From an uncultured Acidobacteriota bacterium (GTDB taxonomy: Bacteria > Acidobacteriota > Terriglobia > Bryobacterales > Bryobacteraceae): a stretch of DNA of 64,000 bases. Below the pieces are notes generated by a model that ran no database searches, had not been told where the DNA came from, and worked only from the letters and a program-made list of their open reading frames with translations. Where the stretch lies: NCBI GenBank assembly GCA_902826685.1, contig CADEFT010000017.1, positions 80,034 through 144,033 of the forward strand, read 5' to 3'. Below are positions 26,863 to 35,673 of the stretch, in pieces; positions within the stretch are counted from its first letter, which is position 1; each line of letters begins with the position of its first letter. The translations under genes were made by a program, and so were the position numbers.

Positions 26863-27663
26863 CTAGGGCGTGACGCGGAACGCCAGCGACTCCAGCTCCT
26901 TGATCTGCGCCGACTTGGCGGCGGCTGAAAGCGGATTGCCGGAGAGCGTGACGAAGCGCGGCGTGCCGGCCTGTCCTTTCCTGGCCAGGGCGATAAGCGG
27001 CGCCAGATCGGAAACCTTATTCTTGTCCAGATAGATCTTCCAGATGCCGGTGGATTGTTCGAGCGGCTTGAGATCGGAAACCTGATTGCCCGTCAAATCG
27101 AGGGTGGAAAGCGCCGGCAGGCCGGCCACCGGCTTCAAATCCTTCACCTGGTTCCCGTCGAGATAGAGCGACCACATTTTCTTAAGGCCGGACAGCGGCG
27201 TGAGGTCCACCACCTTATTGCGCGAAAGATACAGCGAATTGATGGCGGCGAGATCCTTGAGCGGGGCCAGATTCGCGACCTGATTGGCGGTGAGATTGAG
27301 ATATTGCAGATGCGTCAAGGTGGCGAGCGGGGTCAGGTCGGCGACTTTATTGGCGGTAAGATCCAGGCTCTGCAGGTTCGCCATGTCCTTGAGCGGAGTC
27401 AGGTCCGAGATCGAGTTATTCGCCAATTCGATCATGGCCAGGCTCTTACACTTCTCGATGCCGGCAAGGTTGACGATGCCGGCTGAGTTGGCGCTGAGGA
27501 CCGAGATACTCTTGACGTCGTCTTCGGTTAATGGCTCCTGATTGTCGCGCTTGGAAAAAACCTGTTTGCGGATGGCGGCTTCCAGATTCTTGTCGGAGAA
27601 CAAGGAATCGGCGGCGAAGGTGGCGCCGGCGGTTAGTATCATAAGGGAAGCCAGATGTTTCAT
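26863..27663 (-). CDS. Secreted leucine-rich-repeat protein, internalin-like
   Basis: A 266-residue protein. The ATG at 27663 is chosen because AGGAGA lies 6-11 nt upstream and it gives the signal peptide MKHLASLMILTAGATFAADS. The body has about seven 22-residue leucine-rich repeats of the internalin/SDS22 type, for example LQYLNLTANQVANLAPLKDL and INSLYLSRNKVVDLTPLSGL. Repeats of this class form curved binding surfaces; the partner is unknown. There is no anchor or sorting signal at the C-terminus, so it is probably periplasmic or released. Confidence 0.83.
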   Translation of the reverse strand: MKHLASLMILTAGATFAADSLFSDKNLEAAIRKQVFSKRDNQEPLTEDDVKSISVLSANSAGIVNLAGIEKCKSLAMIELANNSISDLTPLKDMANLQSLDLTANKVADLTPLATLTHLQYLNLTANQVANLAPLKDLAAINSLYLSRNKVVDLTPLSGLKKMWSLYLDGNQVKDLKPVAGLPALSTLDLTGNQVSDLKPLEQSTGIWKIYLDKNKVSDLAPLIALARKGQAGTPRFVTLSGNPLSAAAKSAQIKELESLAFRVTP

Positions 27664-27769
27664 AAGAGGTCTCCTGAGAAAAACGATGGGCACCTAAATC
27701 GTTACAACGAATAGGCTTAAAGGCGCTGCAAAACCGGCCGATGAAGATCGTATCACCAGTGCCAAGGAA

Positions 27770-28672
27770 GTGTCAACGAACGGCGTAATCGATCACCGGG
27801 CCGAAGAGAACTGGGTGACGACCGCGATGGACAACGTGACAAGAGAGCGGGCAATCACCGCGCTCAACCAGCTTCCACCCTTTTCGCCGACGCTGAACCG
27901 GCTGCTGGCGACACTGGCCAAGGAAGACACGTCTGTGGCGGAGATCGCGGGCATCGTGGAGAAAGACACGGTTCTGGCGGGACAGGTGTTGAAGCTGGTG
28001 AATTCGGCCTTGTTCGCCCGCAGCGGCACCATCAATTCGGTGAGCCACGCGGTGGCGATTCTCGGCCTGAACCGGCTGCGCAATCTGGCCCTCAGTATGT
28101 CGGTGATCCGGTTGTGGAAGCAGATGCGGGCGCCGGAAGCGTGGTCGCCGGCGGCGTTCAATCTGCACTCGGTGGCGACGGCCATTCTGGCCGACGGCCT
28201 GGCGCAGCGCCTGGATGTGCATTACCCGGAGGGCGCCTTCATCGCCGGACTGCTGCATGGCATGGGCAAAATGCTGATCGCGTTCGCGCTACCGGCGGAG
28301 TTTCAGGCGATGCTGGGCGAATACGGCGAAGGGCGCGCGGCGGAGGTCATCGAACACAAGTTCCTCGGCTGCAGCCATTCCGAACTGGCGGCGATGGCCC
28401 TGGCCCAATGGAAGCTGCCGCTGGAAGTTCAGCGGGCGGTCAAGCATCAGCACGAGTGGCTGCCAATGCGCGAGGGCAAGCGGGAGTTGAGTTCGGTGCT
28501 GCACATCGCGCACGATCTGGCCCATCAACTGGAAATGGGCTTCGATTCTTGCGTTGTGCTGGAGCAACCGGCGATCGAAGTCGTGTTCGGCGATCTGGGC
28601 CTGGCGCCCGAGATGGACCGCATCCTGGGAGCCTTCCGTAAGGAACTCGAAGCCCTGCGCGCGTTCTTCTAG
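27770..28672 (+). CDS. HDOD-domain signalling protein
   Basis: A 300-residue protein; the GTG at 27770 gives the longest reading and an ATG at 27827 (MDNVTRERAITALNQLPPF) is a good alternative. It fits the HDOD domain throughout: LPPFSPTLNRLLATLAKEDTSVAEIAGIVEKD, then LVNSALFARSGTINSVSHAV and ILGLNRLRNLALS, then an HD-like core with AGLLHGMGKMLI. HDOD proteins act in regulatory networks, often with CheY-like or c-di-GMP proteins. The metal-binding HD pair is degenerate (LLHG), so phosphodiesterase activity is not expected. The stop codon overlaps a candidate promoter for the next gene. Confidence 0.85.
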   Translation: MSTNGVIDHRAEENWVTTAMDNVTRERAITALNQLPPFSPTLNRLLATLAKEDTSVAEIAGIVEKDTVLAGQVLKLVNSALFARSGTINSVSHAVAILGLNRLRNLALSMSVIRLWKQMRAPEAWSPAAFNLHSVATAILADGLAQRLDVHYPEGAFIAGLLHGMGKMLIAFALPAEFQAMLGEYGEGRAAEVIEHKFLGCSHSELAAMALAQWKLPLEVQRAVKHQHEWLPMREGKRELSSVLHIAHDLAHQLEMGFDSCVVLEQPAIEVVFGDLGLAPEMDRILGAFRKELEALRAFF

Positions 28673-28675
28673 AAT
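28670..28675 (+). promoter_or_regulatory. Candidate -10 element of amidohydrolase 1
   Basis: TAGAAT begins in the HDOD stop codon and ends 6 nt before the GTG start at 28682. The spacing suits a leaderless transcript. Confidence 0.35.
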
Positions 28676-28681
28676 AGTGGG

Positions 28682-29500
28682 GTGCTGATTGCCGACACTC
28701 ACGCGCACATCTATTCTCCGGACGAGAAAGCCTATCCCACCATCGCGAAACCTCTTCGTCCGCCGGGCGGCAACGCCTCGGTAGAGGATCTGCACCGCAC
28801 CGCGAAACAGAACGGCGTGGAGCGCGCCTGCCTGATTCAGACCTCTACCTTTTACGGATTCGACAACCGCTATCTGGCGGACGCGGCCAAGGCTAACAAG
28901 TCGTGGGCGGCGGGTATCTGTACGCTCAACCCGGACGACACCCATTCGCCCGGCATGCTGATTCACTACGCCAAGAACTACAACATACGCGGCATGCGCA
29001 GCATTCCGGCGCGATCGCGCAAACTGGACGACCCTGGGGTGCGCGCGCTTTGGAAAGCCGCTTCCGGCGCCGGTCTGGTCATCAATGTGCTGGTAAGCCG
29101 GGACAAGGCGGAAGAACTGGATCGCCTGCTGGCTGCGTTTCCGAAGCTGCGCGTAGTGCTGGACCATTGCCTAAATCTGAAGGCGGGTCCGGACTATGAG
29201 ACCACGCTCAAGGCAGTACTAGATCTGGCGCGCCACAAGAACCTCCATGCGAAGCTGACGTTTCTGGCAACGGGAAGCGATCAACCGTTTCCGTGCGCGT
29301 CCATGCACGACGCCTGCCTGAAGATTATCGATGCCTACGGTGCCGAACGATGCATCTGGGGCAGCGATTTTCCGAATGCATTGTGGACGCCGAAGGTCAG
29401 CTACGCGGAATATCTGCGGCTTTTCGCCGAAGTTTTGCCCTTGAGCGCGCGGGCGCGGGAACAGGTTCTGGGCGAAACGGCGAAACGGCTCTTTTTTTGA
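28682..29500 (+). CDS. Amidohydrolase-related TIM-barrel metal-dependent hydrolase (copy 1)
   Basis: A 272-residue protein from a GTG start. It begins MLIADTHAHIYS with the metal-binding H7-A-H9. Other family residues are visible: His162 in LDHCLN and Asp229 in CIWGSDFPN, the catalytic/metal aspartate of the amidohydrolase-2 group. Members hydrolyse or decarboxylate small carboxylates and lactones; the substrate is unknown. A clear paralogue is at 46162-47001, where the aspartate is replaced. No signal peptide, so cytoplasmic. A weak hairpin with a T-run follows the stop. Confidence 0.83.
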   Translation: MLIADTHAHIYSPDEKAYPTIAKPLRPPGGNASVEDLHRTAKQNGVERACLIQTSTFYGFDNRYLADAAKANKSWAAGICTLNPDDTHSPGMLIHYAKNYNIRGMRSIPARSRKLDDPGVRALWKAASGAGLVINVLVSRDKAEELDRLLAAFPKLRVVLDHCLNLKAGPDYETTLKAVLDLARHKNLHAKLTFLATGSDQPFPCASMHDACLKIIDAYGAERCIWGSDFPNALWTPKVSYAEYLRLFAEVLPLSARAREQVLGETAKRLFF

Positions 29501-29520
29501 AAGATTGTTGATCTTTTTTT
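29500..29520 (+). terminator. Weak intrinsic terminator after amidohydrolase 1
   Basis: AAAGAT (29500-29505), a 5-nt loop and ATCTTT (29511-29516) form a 6-bp stem followed by further T residues to 29520. The stem is short and AT-rich, so efficiency is doubtful, but position and T-tract are right. Confidence 0.4.
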
Positions 29521-29657
29521 GTCGGCGTTTCGCTCTGCGGTACGCGTACCTATTCAAACGACCAGGCGTAGAAAAGCGTCTGAACGGCAATGGGCGGAGG
29601 TCTCCGGGAGTGCTCCACGGCAGTAACCGGAGACTCGCCGCCCGTTCGGGTCTTCCC

Positions 29658-31481
29658 TCACGCAGCCGACAATTTCCGCACAATGGAGTCGATGAGGCCG
29701 CCGGCGAAATCGGTGAAGCGCCCATCCCGTTGGGCCGGCTTTCTCGGCAGATCGCGAATCTGACTCAGGGCCGGTTTGGCCTTTTCCCCCAAAGCGTCTA
29801 ATCCATTGATGGCGCGGAGGGCGACGAAATAGGGATTCGCCAGGCAATCGGCGCGCGCCACCAGGACCTTTAAGGCGGCGGCGAGATCTTCGGGCGCGCC
29901 ATAGCGTCCCAAAGCTTCGGCGGCAATCACCTGCACGGCGGGCGCGGAGTCTTCGAGCTTGGCTCGCAGTTCGGCGGGGGCGCTGCGCCGCACCAGGAAG
30001 GTGGTCGCGGCCCAGTAGCGTACGGCGCTGTCGGGATCGTTCAACAACTTGACGGGATCCCCTTCTCCGCCGGCGGCGCGTAGAATCTTCGGCAGATCGT
30101 AGCGGGCCGGATCGTGACCCATCTCATAAGGAGTGGATCCCGCCGAGCGGCTATGAATTTCGTCTTCGGGCAGAAAGCCGACATCGCGAATCTTCAACGC
30201 CAGATCGCGCTGCGCCTTGCGCATACGCTCGATCACCGAGCGATGGGCGGCCGATTGTGCGAGATTATTCACCTCGTCGCGGTCGGCTTCCAGATCGTAA
30301 AGCTCTTCGGCCGGCTTGGTTTCCCAAAAGCGCCGCTGAACGGGTGTGCACTTGCCTTCGTCGCACAGACTCTTCCAGACGCGCGTGGTGGGCGTTTCAA
30401 ACATATAGGCGATGTGCTGCCCATAGATCTGGTGCGGCATGTAGTTGCGGATGTAGACGTAGCGGCGGTCGCGCACCGAGCGCACCATGTCGTAGCGCTC
30501 ATCCATGCGGCCTCGGAAGCCATAGACATACGGCTGCTCCGGCGCGGCGAAGGAACCAAGGAAGGCATGGCCCTGCATCCATTCAGGCGGTTTGATTCCG
30601 ATGAGGCTTAGCAGGGTTGGCGCCAGATCGACAAAACTCACCAGCCGCTTTGTGGATCCGCCGGGCCGGTAATCCCTGGGCGCCAGGGCGCGGTACTTTT
30701 CGGGAACGTGAACCAGAAGGGGAACCTGAAGGCCGGAGTTGTACGGCCATCGCTTGCTGCGCGGCATTCCGGAACCATGGTCGCCGTAGAAGAATACGAT
30801 GGTGTCCTGCTCAAGGCCGTCCTTTTCGAGTTCGGCGAGCGCCCGGCCAGCCATGCCATCCATGGTGGTGATGTTGTCGTAGTATTGCGCCCAGTCCTGG
30901 CGGACTTCCGGCGTATCGGGATGATAGGCCGGTATGCGCGCCTTGGCCGGATCGTGAACGAAGGTGTGGGGGCGCGTGCGGATCTGGCTCTCATGCGTGA
31001 TGAGGTAGTTGAAGACGGCGAAAAAGGGCTGGCCGGCGGCGCGATTGCGCCAGTGCGCCTTATTGCTCGATTCGTCCCAGACTTTGCCGGGCTTATCGAG
31101 GTTGTAGTCTTCCTTGGCGTTGTTGGTGGCGTAATAGCCGGCTTCGCGCAGCAACTGCGGATACATGCGCATGTGCGCGGGCAGGCGGGCGGCGCTGCGC
31201 ATGTGTTCGGACCCGGTGGAAGGCGGATACAAGCCGGAAATGATGGTGGTGCGGGCGGGCGCGCACACCGGCGCGTTCGACCAGCAGGCGTCGTAGCGCA
31301 AGCCGCGCGCGGCGAGTTTGTCGAGATTCGGCGTATTGGCGTAAGCGTCGCCGTAAGCGCCGATCTGCGGGCCCGTGTCCTCACAGGTCAGCCAGAGAAT
31401 GTTGGGACGGGCCGGGCTTTGCGCCAGCAGCGAAGCGCCGGCCGAGGCGGCGAACGCGCGCCGTGAAAGGGAGGCAGACAT
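29658..31481 (-). CDS. Type I sulfatase with C-terminal HEAT-like region
   Basis: A 607-residue protein with a twin-arginine-like leader (LSRRAFAASAGASLLAQ). The formylglycine motif is C73-A-P-A-R77, a cysteine-type sulfatase that needs a maturase. The N-terminal metal-site acid is in LTCEDTGP, and GDHGSGMPRSKRWPYNSG fits the second conserved sulfatase region. The last 100 residues or so (LLNDPDSAVRYWAATTFLVR; LEDSAPAVQVIAAEALGRYG) are HEAT-like helical repeats, an addition seen in some acidobacterial and planctomycete sulfatases. It lies 28 nt downstream of Oar receptor B on the same strand, suggesting receptor and enzyme serve one sulfated substrate. The substrate is inferred only. Confidence 0.88.
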   Translation of the reverse strand: MSASLSRRAFAASAGASLLAQSPARPNILWLTCEDTGPQIGAYGDAYANTPNLDKLAARGLRYDACWSNAPVCAPARTTIISGLYPPSTGSEHMRSAARLPAHMRMYPQLLREAGYYATNNAKEDYNLDKPGKVWDESSNKAHWRNRAAGQPFFAVFNYLITHESQIRTRPHTFVHDPAKARIPAYHPDTPEVRQDWAQYYDNITTMDGMAGRALAELEKDGLEQDTIVFFYGDHGSGMPRSKRWPYNSGLQVPLLVHVPEKYRALAPRDYRPGGSTKRLVSFVDLAPTLLSLIGIKPPEWMQGHAFLGSFAAPEQPYVYGFRGRMDERYDMVRSVRDRRYVYIRNYMPHQIYGQHIAYMFETPTTRVWKSLCDEGKCTPVQRRFWETKPAEELYDLEADRDEVNNLAQSAAHRSVIERMRKAQRDLALKIRDVGFLPEDEIHSRSAGSTPYEMGHDPARYDLPKILRAAGGEGDPVKLLNDPDSAVRYWAATTFLVRRSAPAELRAKLEDSAPAVQVIAAEALGRYGAPEDLAAALKVLVARADCLANPYFVALRAINGLDALGEKAKPALSQIRDLPRKPAQRDGRFTDFAGGLIDSIVRKLSAA

Positions 31482-31490
31482 TGCCTGCTT

Positions 31491-31496
31491 ATTGTA
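31491..31496 (-). promoter_or_regulatory. Candidate -10 element of the sulfatase gene
   Basis: On the minus strand TACAAT lies in the short gap after the receptor stop and ends 9 nt before the sulfatase ATG at 31481. It could give a second, leaderless transcript in addition to read-through from the receptor gene. Confidence 0.35.
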
Positions 31497-31509
31497 CGCT
31501 TCCCTTTGG

Positions 31510-34500
31510 TCAGAACAAAAATTTCAACCCGAACTGAATATCGCGCGGCGAATTGGCTTGATTGGTGATGACCCCGGCAGCGGGTGAGCCGATGGAAGTG
31601 TTGGGCAATCCGAACTCGGCGCGGTTGGCGATGTTGAAGGCTTCGGCGCGGAACTGCACGGTGAAGCGTTCAAAGACGGGAAAGTTCTTGAAGACGGAGA
31701 CATCGAAGTTCATCACGCCCGGGCCGCGCAGGTTGGATAGGAACCGGGGCGTATTGCCGTAGTTGTAAGGCTGCGGCGCGCTGTACACCAGCGGGTCGAA
31801 GTAACGATTGATGCGAGAGGCGATACGGCCGTCGTACTCGCCGGAGTTGCCGGTCCAGTTGGGCCGCTGCGGGCCGCCGAAGTTGAATAGCGTGTTCGCA
31901 GCCATGGTGAGACTAAGTGGAACGCCGGTGCGGAACGTGGAGATTCCGTTGATCTGCCAGTTGCCGGCGATGGCGCGCGCGACGCCGGGTTCGGAAAGCC
32001 AGCGCTTACCCTTGCCCACCGGAAGTTCCCACACTCCGTTGAGCGCGGCGAAATGCGGCGTGTCATAAGAAGCGACGGAACGTTCATTGCGGCGGTTATT
32101 GAAATCCTGCAGGTTGTCGCCGGCAAACGGCTCACCTGGAAAGCCGGTGGTGGTGGCGCCGACGTCATCCATCAGTTTGGCGAACGTGTAGGAGAACAAC
32201 ACGCTCAACCCGGCCGAGAAGCGCCGTTCGATCTTGCCCTGCAGCGCGTGATAGGTAGAGGCCCCATAGGACGTGTTGCCGATAGTGACGCCGGCAAACT
32301 GCGGATAGGGGCGGAGCAGTTGATTGCGGGACACCATGGGGCCGGCAACCGCGCCGGAGGTGATGCGGCCGGTAAAAGGGTTGTTGACCAGTTCCCGTAA
32401 TCCGTCGCCCAGACCCAGGTAGTTGTTGCCGAGTTGGTTGGCGTTGAGATTGCCGAACAGATGAAGGCCGCGGCTGCCCGCGTATGCCATATCGAGCAGG
32501 AAGTTGCCGGGCAGCGTGCGCTGGATGTTCAGGTTCCATTGCTGCGCATAGGGATTGATGCGGCCGCGGTCCATCGCCGTGACATTCTGCCCAAGCAGCG
32601 TCGCCAGTCCATCGCGGCTGCCGGTGGCGCGAATGAATCCGGTGGGGAACGGGTTGGCGAGATAGGCGGCTGGCGTGACGCCATCGAGAGTCCCCACCCA
32701 TTGCGTCTGCGCCTGGAATCCGCTGATGGGCATGGCGGCGCCGTTGTAGCCGCCGCCGGTAATGGGAGCGAAAAAGATCCCGTAGCCGCCGCGCAGCACG
32801 GTGCCGGAGGAAAGCTGATAGGAGAAGCCGAACCGCGGGGCGATGTTGTTGTGATCGCGGTCGAAGGCGCCGCGTGGTGCGCCGCCCGCGCCTGGGAACG
32901 TCAATCCGCCGCGCACGGGCAAAGCCGCGGTGGCAAGCGGTGACGCGCTCGTATAGTCGTAAGTGGTCTGGCGGTCGTAGCGCTCTGTCCACGGCATGTT
33001 CTCGTCGTAACGCAAGCCCAGATTCAGAGTCAGCCGCTTGCTCACCCGCCAGTCGTCCTGAAAGTAGAACCCGAAGTAGCGGAACAGATGATTCTGTCCC
33101 GGACCGTCGCTGTTGATCTGCCCGCTTCCGTTGCCTAACAGGAACGAAGCGAAGGCGAGCCCGGCGGTGGCCGAAGCCACCACGGGATCCGGTCCCTGTG
33201 TGAAGTTGGGAGCGAAGTTGGCGCCTAGCACCGCTTGCCCGTAGCGGCCCGTCGCCAGCCGGTTCACTCCGAAGTTGCCGCCGAATTTGAGTGTGTGGCT
33301 GCCGCGGATATTGGTGGCGTTGGCGTATTGGTGGAACGTCTCATAGCCGTCGTACAGCAGGCCGCAACTGCCCATCAATCCGCCTCCGGAATCGGGCGCT
33401 TGAATGGTGACGCCATATCCGGTGATGCCGACGCCGGGAAAGCAGGGCCGCAGCGAGCCGAACAGTTCACCCAGGTAGCTCGGGAAGCCGATCTGGCGCG
33501 GATCGTAATCGAGCGCCGGTCCCTTGCGATGGATGGAGTAGCGCAGGAAGCTCGAGCTCATTTCGATCACCAGCGTGGGGCGCAGGACGTTGTTGTAGTT
33601 CAATACGACCGAACGCTGATTCAACTGATCGTTGCCCAGAATCGGCGAGGACACGCGCAGGTCGGCGGTGTCTCCGTAAACGGGCGGCCGGTTGTGCGGC
33701 GTGTTGTTCAGCGTGAAGCGTCCGTAGATGCGCTGGCTCTGAGTGAAGTGATGATCGAGCCGCGCCGAGATGGTGTTCTTGATGATGGGCGCCGAAGGAT
33801 TGCTGGCGAAGTTGTTCACGTTGGTGAACGGATTACCGGGCGCATTGGCCGCGGGGAAGAAGCGCAGGAGATTGCGCGACACCGGATCGAAGCGGTTCAC
33901 CGGAATGCGGTTGCCCGGAAAGGCCTGCCGGATCGAACGTCCGGGCCGCGCCTCGTCGGGCGCGGTGCTGACCGGATCGTAGATGGCGATCAGTTGTCCG
34001 GCGGCGTTGCGGCTTTCCGAAAAATCGCCCTGCCGTTCGAGAGCCGTCGGCATTGTACCGGTGGTGATGAGCCCGCGAACCCAGCGCAGCCCTTCGTAGG
34101 ATGCAAAGAAGAACGTCTTATCCTTGCCGTTGTAAACGCCGGGCAGCACCACCGGTCCGCCGATGGATCCGCCGAACTGATTGAACCGGAATGGCGCCTT
34201 GTTGCGGCCCGCGCGGTTGATGAAAAAATCGTTGGCGATCAGCTTGTCATTGCGCAGGAACTCAAACAACGACCCGTGAAACTGGTTGTTGCCGGACTTG
34301 CTCACCAGGTTGATGACGCCGCCCGCCGAGTTGCTGAACTCGGCGCTGTAGTTGTTGGTTTGCACCTTGTACTCTTCCACGCCGTCAAGGGAAGGGAACA
34401 TCGCCGGTCCGTTGAAAGCCGGATTGGAGTTGGCGCCGCCATCGAGCAGGAACGAATTCTGATTGGGCCGCGAGCCGTTGATGGAAACGAACTGGTCGTT

Positions 34501-35019
34501 ATACATGCCGTAGGCCACTTCGCTGAATCCGCGCGAGGCGCGCACACCTGGCACGAGCGTCGCGAAACCGTAGCTGTTGCGGCCGTTGGTGGGCAGATTG
34601 ACGATGCGCTGGTTTTCGACCGTGTGGGCCAGCGACGCCGAACCCGTATCGAGCGCCACCGCCTGCGCCGATACGGTGACCTGCTCCGATACGGCACCCA
34701 CTTCGAGGACGAAATTGAACGTGGCCGTCTGCGCGACATCGAGCTTGACGCCGGTGCGCTGCACGGTCCGGAACCCGTCTTTCTGTACCTGAATGTCGTA
34801 GGTGCCGGGGTCGAGGAACGGAATCGAATAAAGCCCCTGGTCGCCGGTGACGGCGGTGCGGCGCGTGCCGGTGACGGAGCTGTGGATGGAAACCTGGGCT
34901 CCCGCGACCACGGCGCGCGAGGAATCGGTTACGTTACCGGTGAGTTGGGCTTTCTCGGTCTGAGCGCTCAACAGAGAGGGCAAGAGCAGGAGGGAGATGC
35001 GAAACAACATGGATAGCAT
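31510..35019 (-). CDS. Oar-like TonB-dependent receptor (copy B)
   Basis: An 1169-residue outer-membrane protein: signal peptide 1-19, carboxypeptidase-regulatory-like domain (about 22-105, KAQLTGNVTDSSRAVVAGAQ), plug region with LPTNGRNSYGFATLVPG and SFLLDGGANSNPAF, then a long barrel ending KFLF. The family presumably takes up or binds extracellular polymers or peptides. The upstream AAAAAAGGATGCTATCC stretch on the minus strand includes a modest SD. It precedes the sulfatase gene by 28 nt. It is the largest of the five receptors in the window. Confidence 0.9.
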   Translation of the reverse strand: MLSMLFRISLLLLPSLLSAQTEKAQLTGNVTDSSRAVVAGAQVSIHSSVTGTRRTAVTGDQGLYSIPFLDPGTYDIQVQKDGFRTVQRTGVKLDVAQTATFNFVLEVGAVSEQVTVSAQAVALDTGSASLAHTVENQRIVNLPTNGRNSYGFATLVPGVRASRGFSEVAYGMYNDQFVSINGSRPNQNSFLLDGGANSNPAFNGPAMFPSLDGVEEYKVQTNNYSAEFSNSAGGVINLVSKSGNNQFHGSLFEFLRNDKLIANDFFINRAGRNKAPFRFNQFGGSIGGPVVLPGVYNGKDKTFFFASYEGLRWVRGLITTGTMPTALERQGDFSESRNAAGQLIAIYDPVSTAPDEARPGRSIRQAFPGNRIPVNRFDPVSRNLLRFFPAANAPGNPFTNVNNFASNPSAPIIKNTISARLDHHFTQSQRIYGRFTLNNTPHNRPPVYGDTADLRVSSPILGNDQLNQRSVVLNYNNVLRPTLVIEMSSSFLRYSIHRKGPALDYDPRQIGFPSYLGELFGSLRPCFPGVGITGYGVTIQAPDSGGGLMGSCGLLYDGYETFHQYANATNIRGSHTLKFGGNFGVNRLATGRYGQAVLGANFAPNFTQGPDPVVASATAGLAFASFLLGNGSGQINSDGPGQNHLFRYFGFYFQDDWRVSKRLTLNLGLRYDENMPWTERYDRQTTYDYTSASPLATAALPVRGGLTFPGAGGAPRGAFDRDHNNIAPRFGFSYQLSSGTVLRGGYGIFFAPITGGGYNGAAMPISGFQAQTQWVGTLDGVTPAAYLANPFPTGFIRATGSRDGLATLLGQNVTAMDRGRINPYAQQWNLNIQRTLPGNFLLDMAYAGSRGLHLFGNLNANQLGNNYLGLGDGLRELVNNPFTGRITSGAVAGPMVSRNQLLRPYPQFAGVTIGNTSYGASTYHALQGKIERRFSAGLSVLFSYTFAKLMDDVGATTTGFPGEPFAGDNLQDFNNRRNERSVASYDTPHFAALNGVWELPVGKGKRWLSEPGVARAIAGNWQINGISTFRTGVPLSLTMAANTLFNFGGPQRPNWTGNSGEYDGRIASRINRYFDPLVYSAPQPYNYGNTPRFLSNLRGPGVMNFDVSVFKNFPVFERFTVQFRAEAFNIANRAEFGLPNTSIGSPAAGVITNQANSPRDIQFGLKFLF

Positions 35020-35187
35020 CCTTTTTTAAACCGGGCAAAGGTTTGAAAAGGATATAACACTTTGGTGTCTGAAAACAGGGGGGGCGCTGGAGTTTCGGTG
35101 GAAAGGGATCTACCTATTTGCGCGCCCGCTTTGCTCGGGCTGCCTCGGCGATGGTCGCGGTCACAAGGCTATTGATCCTGACTTCCC

Positions 35188-35356
35188 TCATTCCCGGCAT
35201 GCCTGGCAATCGCTGGCGCCGTTTCGGATTGCCTGTTCAATCGTCTCACCGTCGGACATGCATCCCAGGATATCTGGATACTCCACCAGGTAGCCGCCTC
35301 CCTCCTCCTTCGAGAACGGCCGGGTAGCGAGCTGGAATCGGTCAAGGTTTCCTCAT
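35188..35356 (-). pseudogene. HicB-family antitoxin remnant, frameshifted
   Basis: In one minus-strand frame the region reads LDRFQLATRPFSKEEGGG then YLVEYPDILGCMSDGETIEQ AIRNGAS in continuous translation to a TGA at 35188-35190. This is the classic HicB core (RP-x-S-K-E-E-GGGY-L-V-x-Y-P-D...GC-x-SDGET-x-E-x-A). The natural ATG at 35356 is one base out of frame: ATG AGG AA(A) CCT TGA. Removing one A after codon 2 gives M-R-N-L-D-R-F, the usual start. The C-terminal part after NGAS does not match the family and ends early. No hicA toxin is adjacent. Hence a decayed half of a toxin-antitoxin module. Confidence 0.7.
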
Positions 35357-35506
35357 GGTTGTTCTCGCCCTCGTTGATGGGAAGCCTTGATGGCACAGAC
35401 ACAATCTGCCGGACAGCCTAAATGCCGTGCTCCGTCCATGTCCACTTTGCGGCTTCAACCCAGTTGCCAGTTCATCCGGTATCCCGTTTGGTGACTCATC
35501 CGTTTG

Positions 35507-35592
35507 CCGGAATCCGAAGCCGCCGGAGGAGGAGATCCGGCCCGCGTTGGGATTTAACAGTTGTCTTCCGATAGCCGCCGAAGATAGCAACC
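35507..35592 (-). pseudogene. Fragment of an Oar-receptor 3' end
   Basis: The minus strand encodes GRQLLNPNAGRISSSGGFGF RQTDES in one frame. It aligns with the last 30 or so residues of receptor C (AGQLLNPNAGRITSASDFGF RQTERV), and the DNA is closely similar to 36356-36441. It has no upstream receptor sequence and no complete C-terminus, so it is a leftover of a partial duplication or recombination. Confidence 0.65.
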
Positions 35593-35673
35593 TTGGCCTG
35601 CGGGACTCGGAACAAAGTGTTTGGTGGGAAGACGACCGATCAATGTTCCGCTTGTTCCGACCCGGATCTGGGC

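Larger units (their letters stand above)
35020..35673. other. Gene-free stretch holding decayed gene fragments
   Basis: About 650 nt between receptor B and the MazF-type toxin gene. No intact gene is supported. It contains a frameshifted hicB antitoxin remnant (35188-35356) and a receptor 3'-end fragment (about 35507-35592), both annotated separately. The rest (35020-35187, 35357-35506, 35593-35673) shows nothing I recognise. This looks like a repeated insertion and decay site between two receptor genes. Confidence 0.6.

Noticed and set aside
33235..35016. 593-codon open frame on the plus strand
   Set aside because: Antisense to receptor B; no signal peptide or motif.
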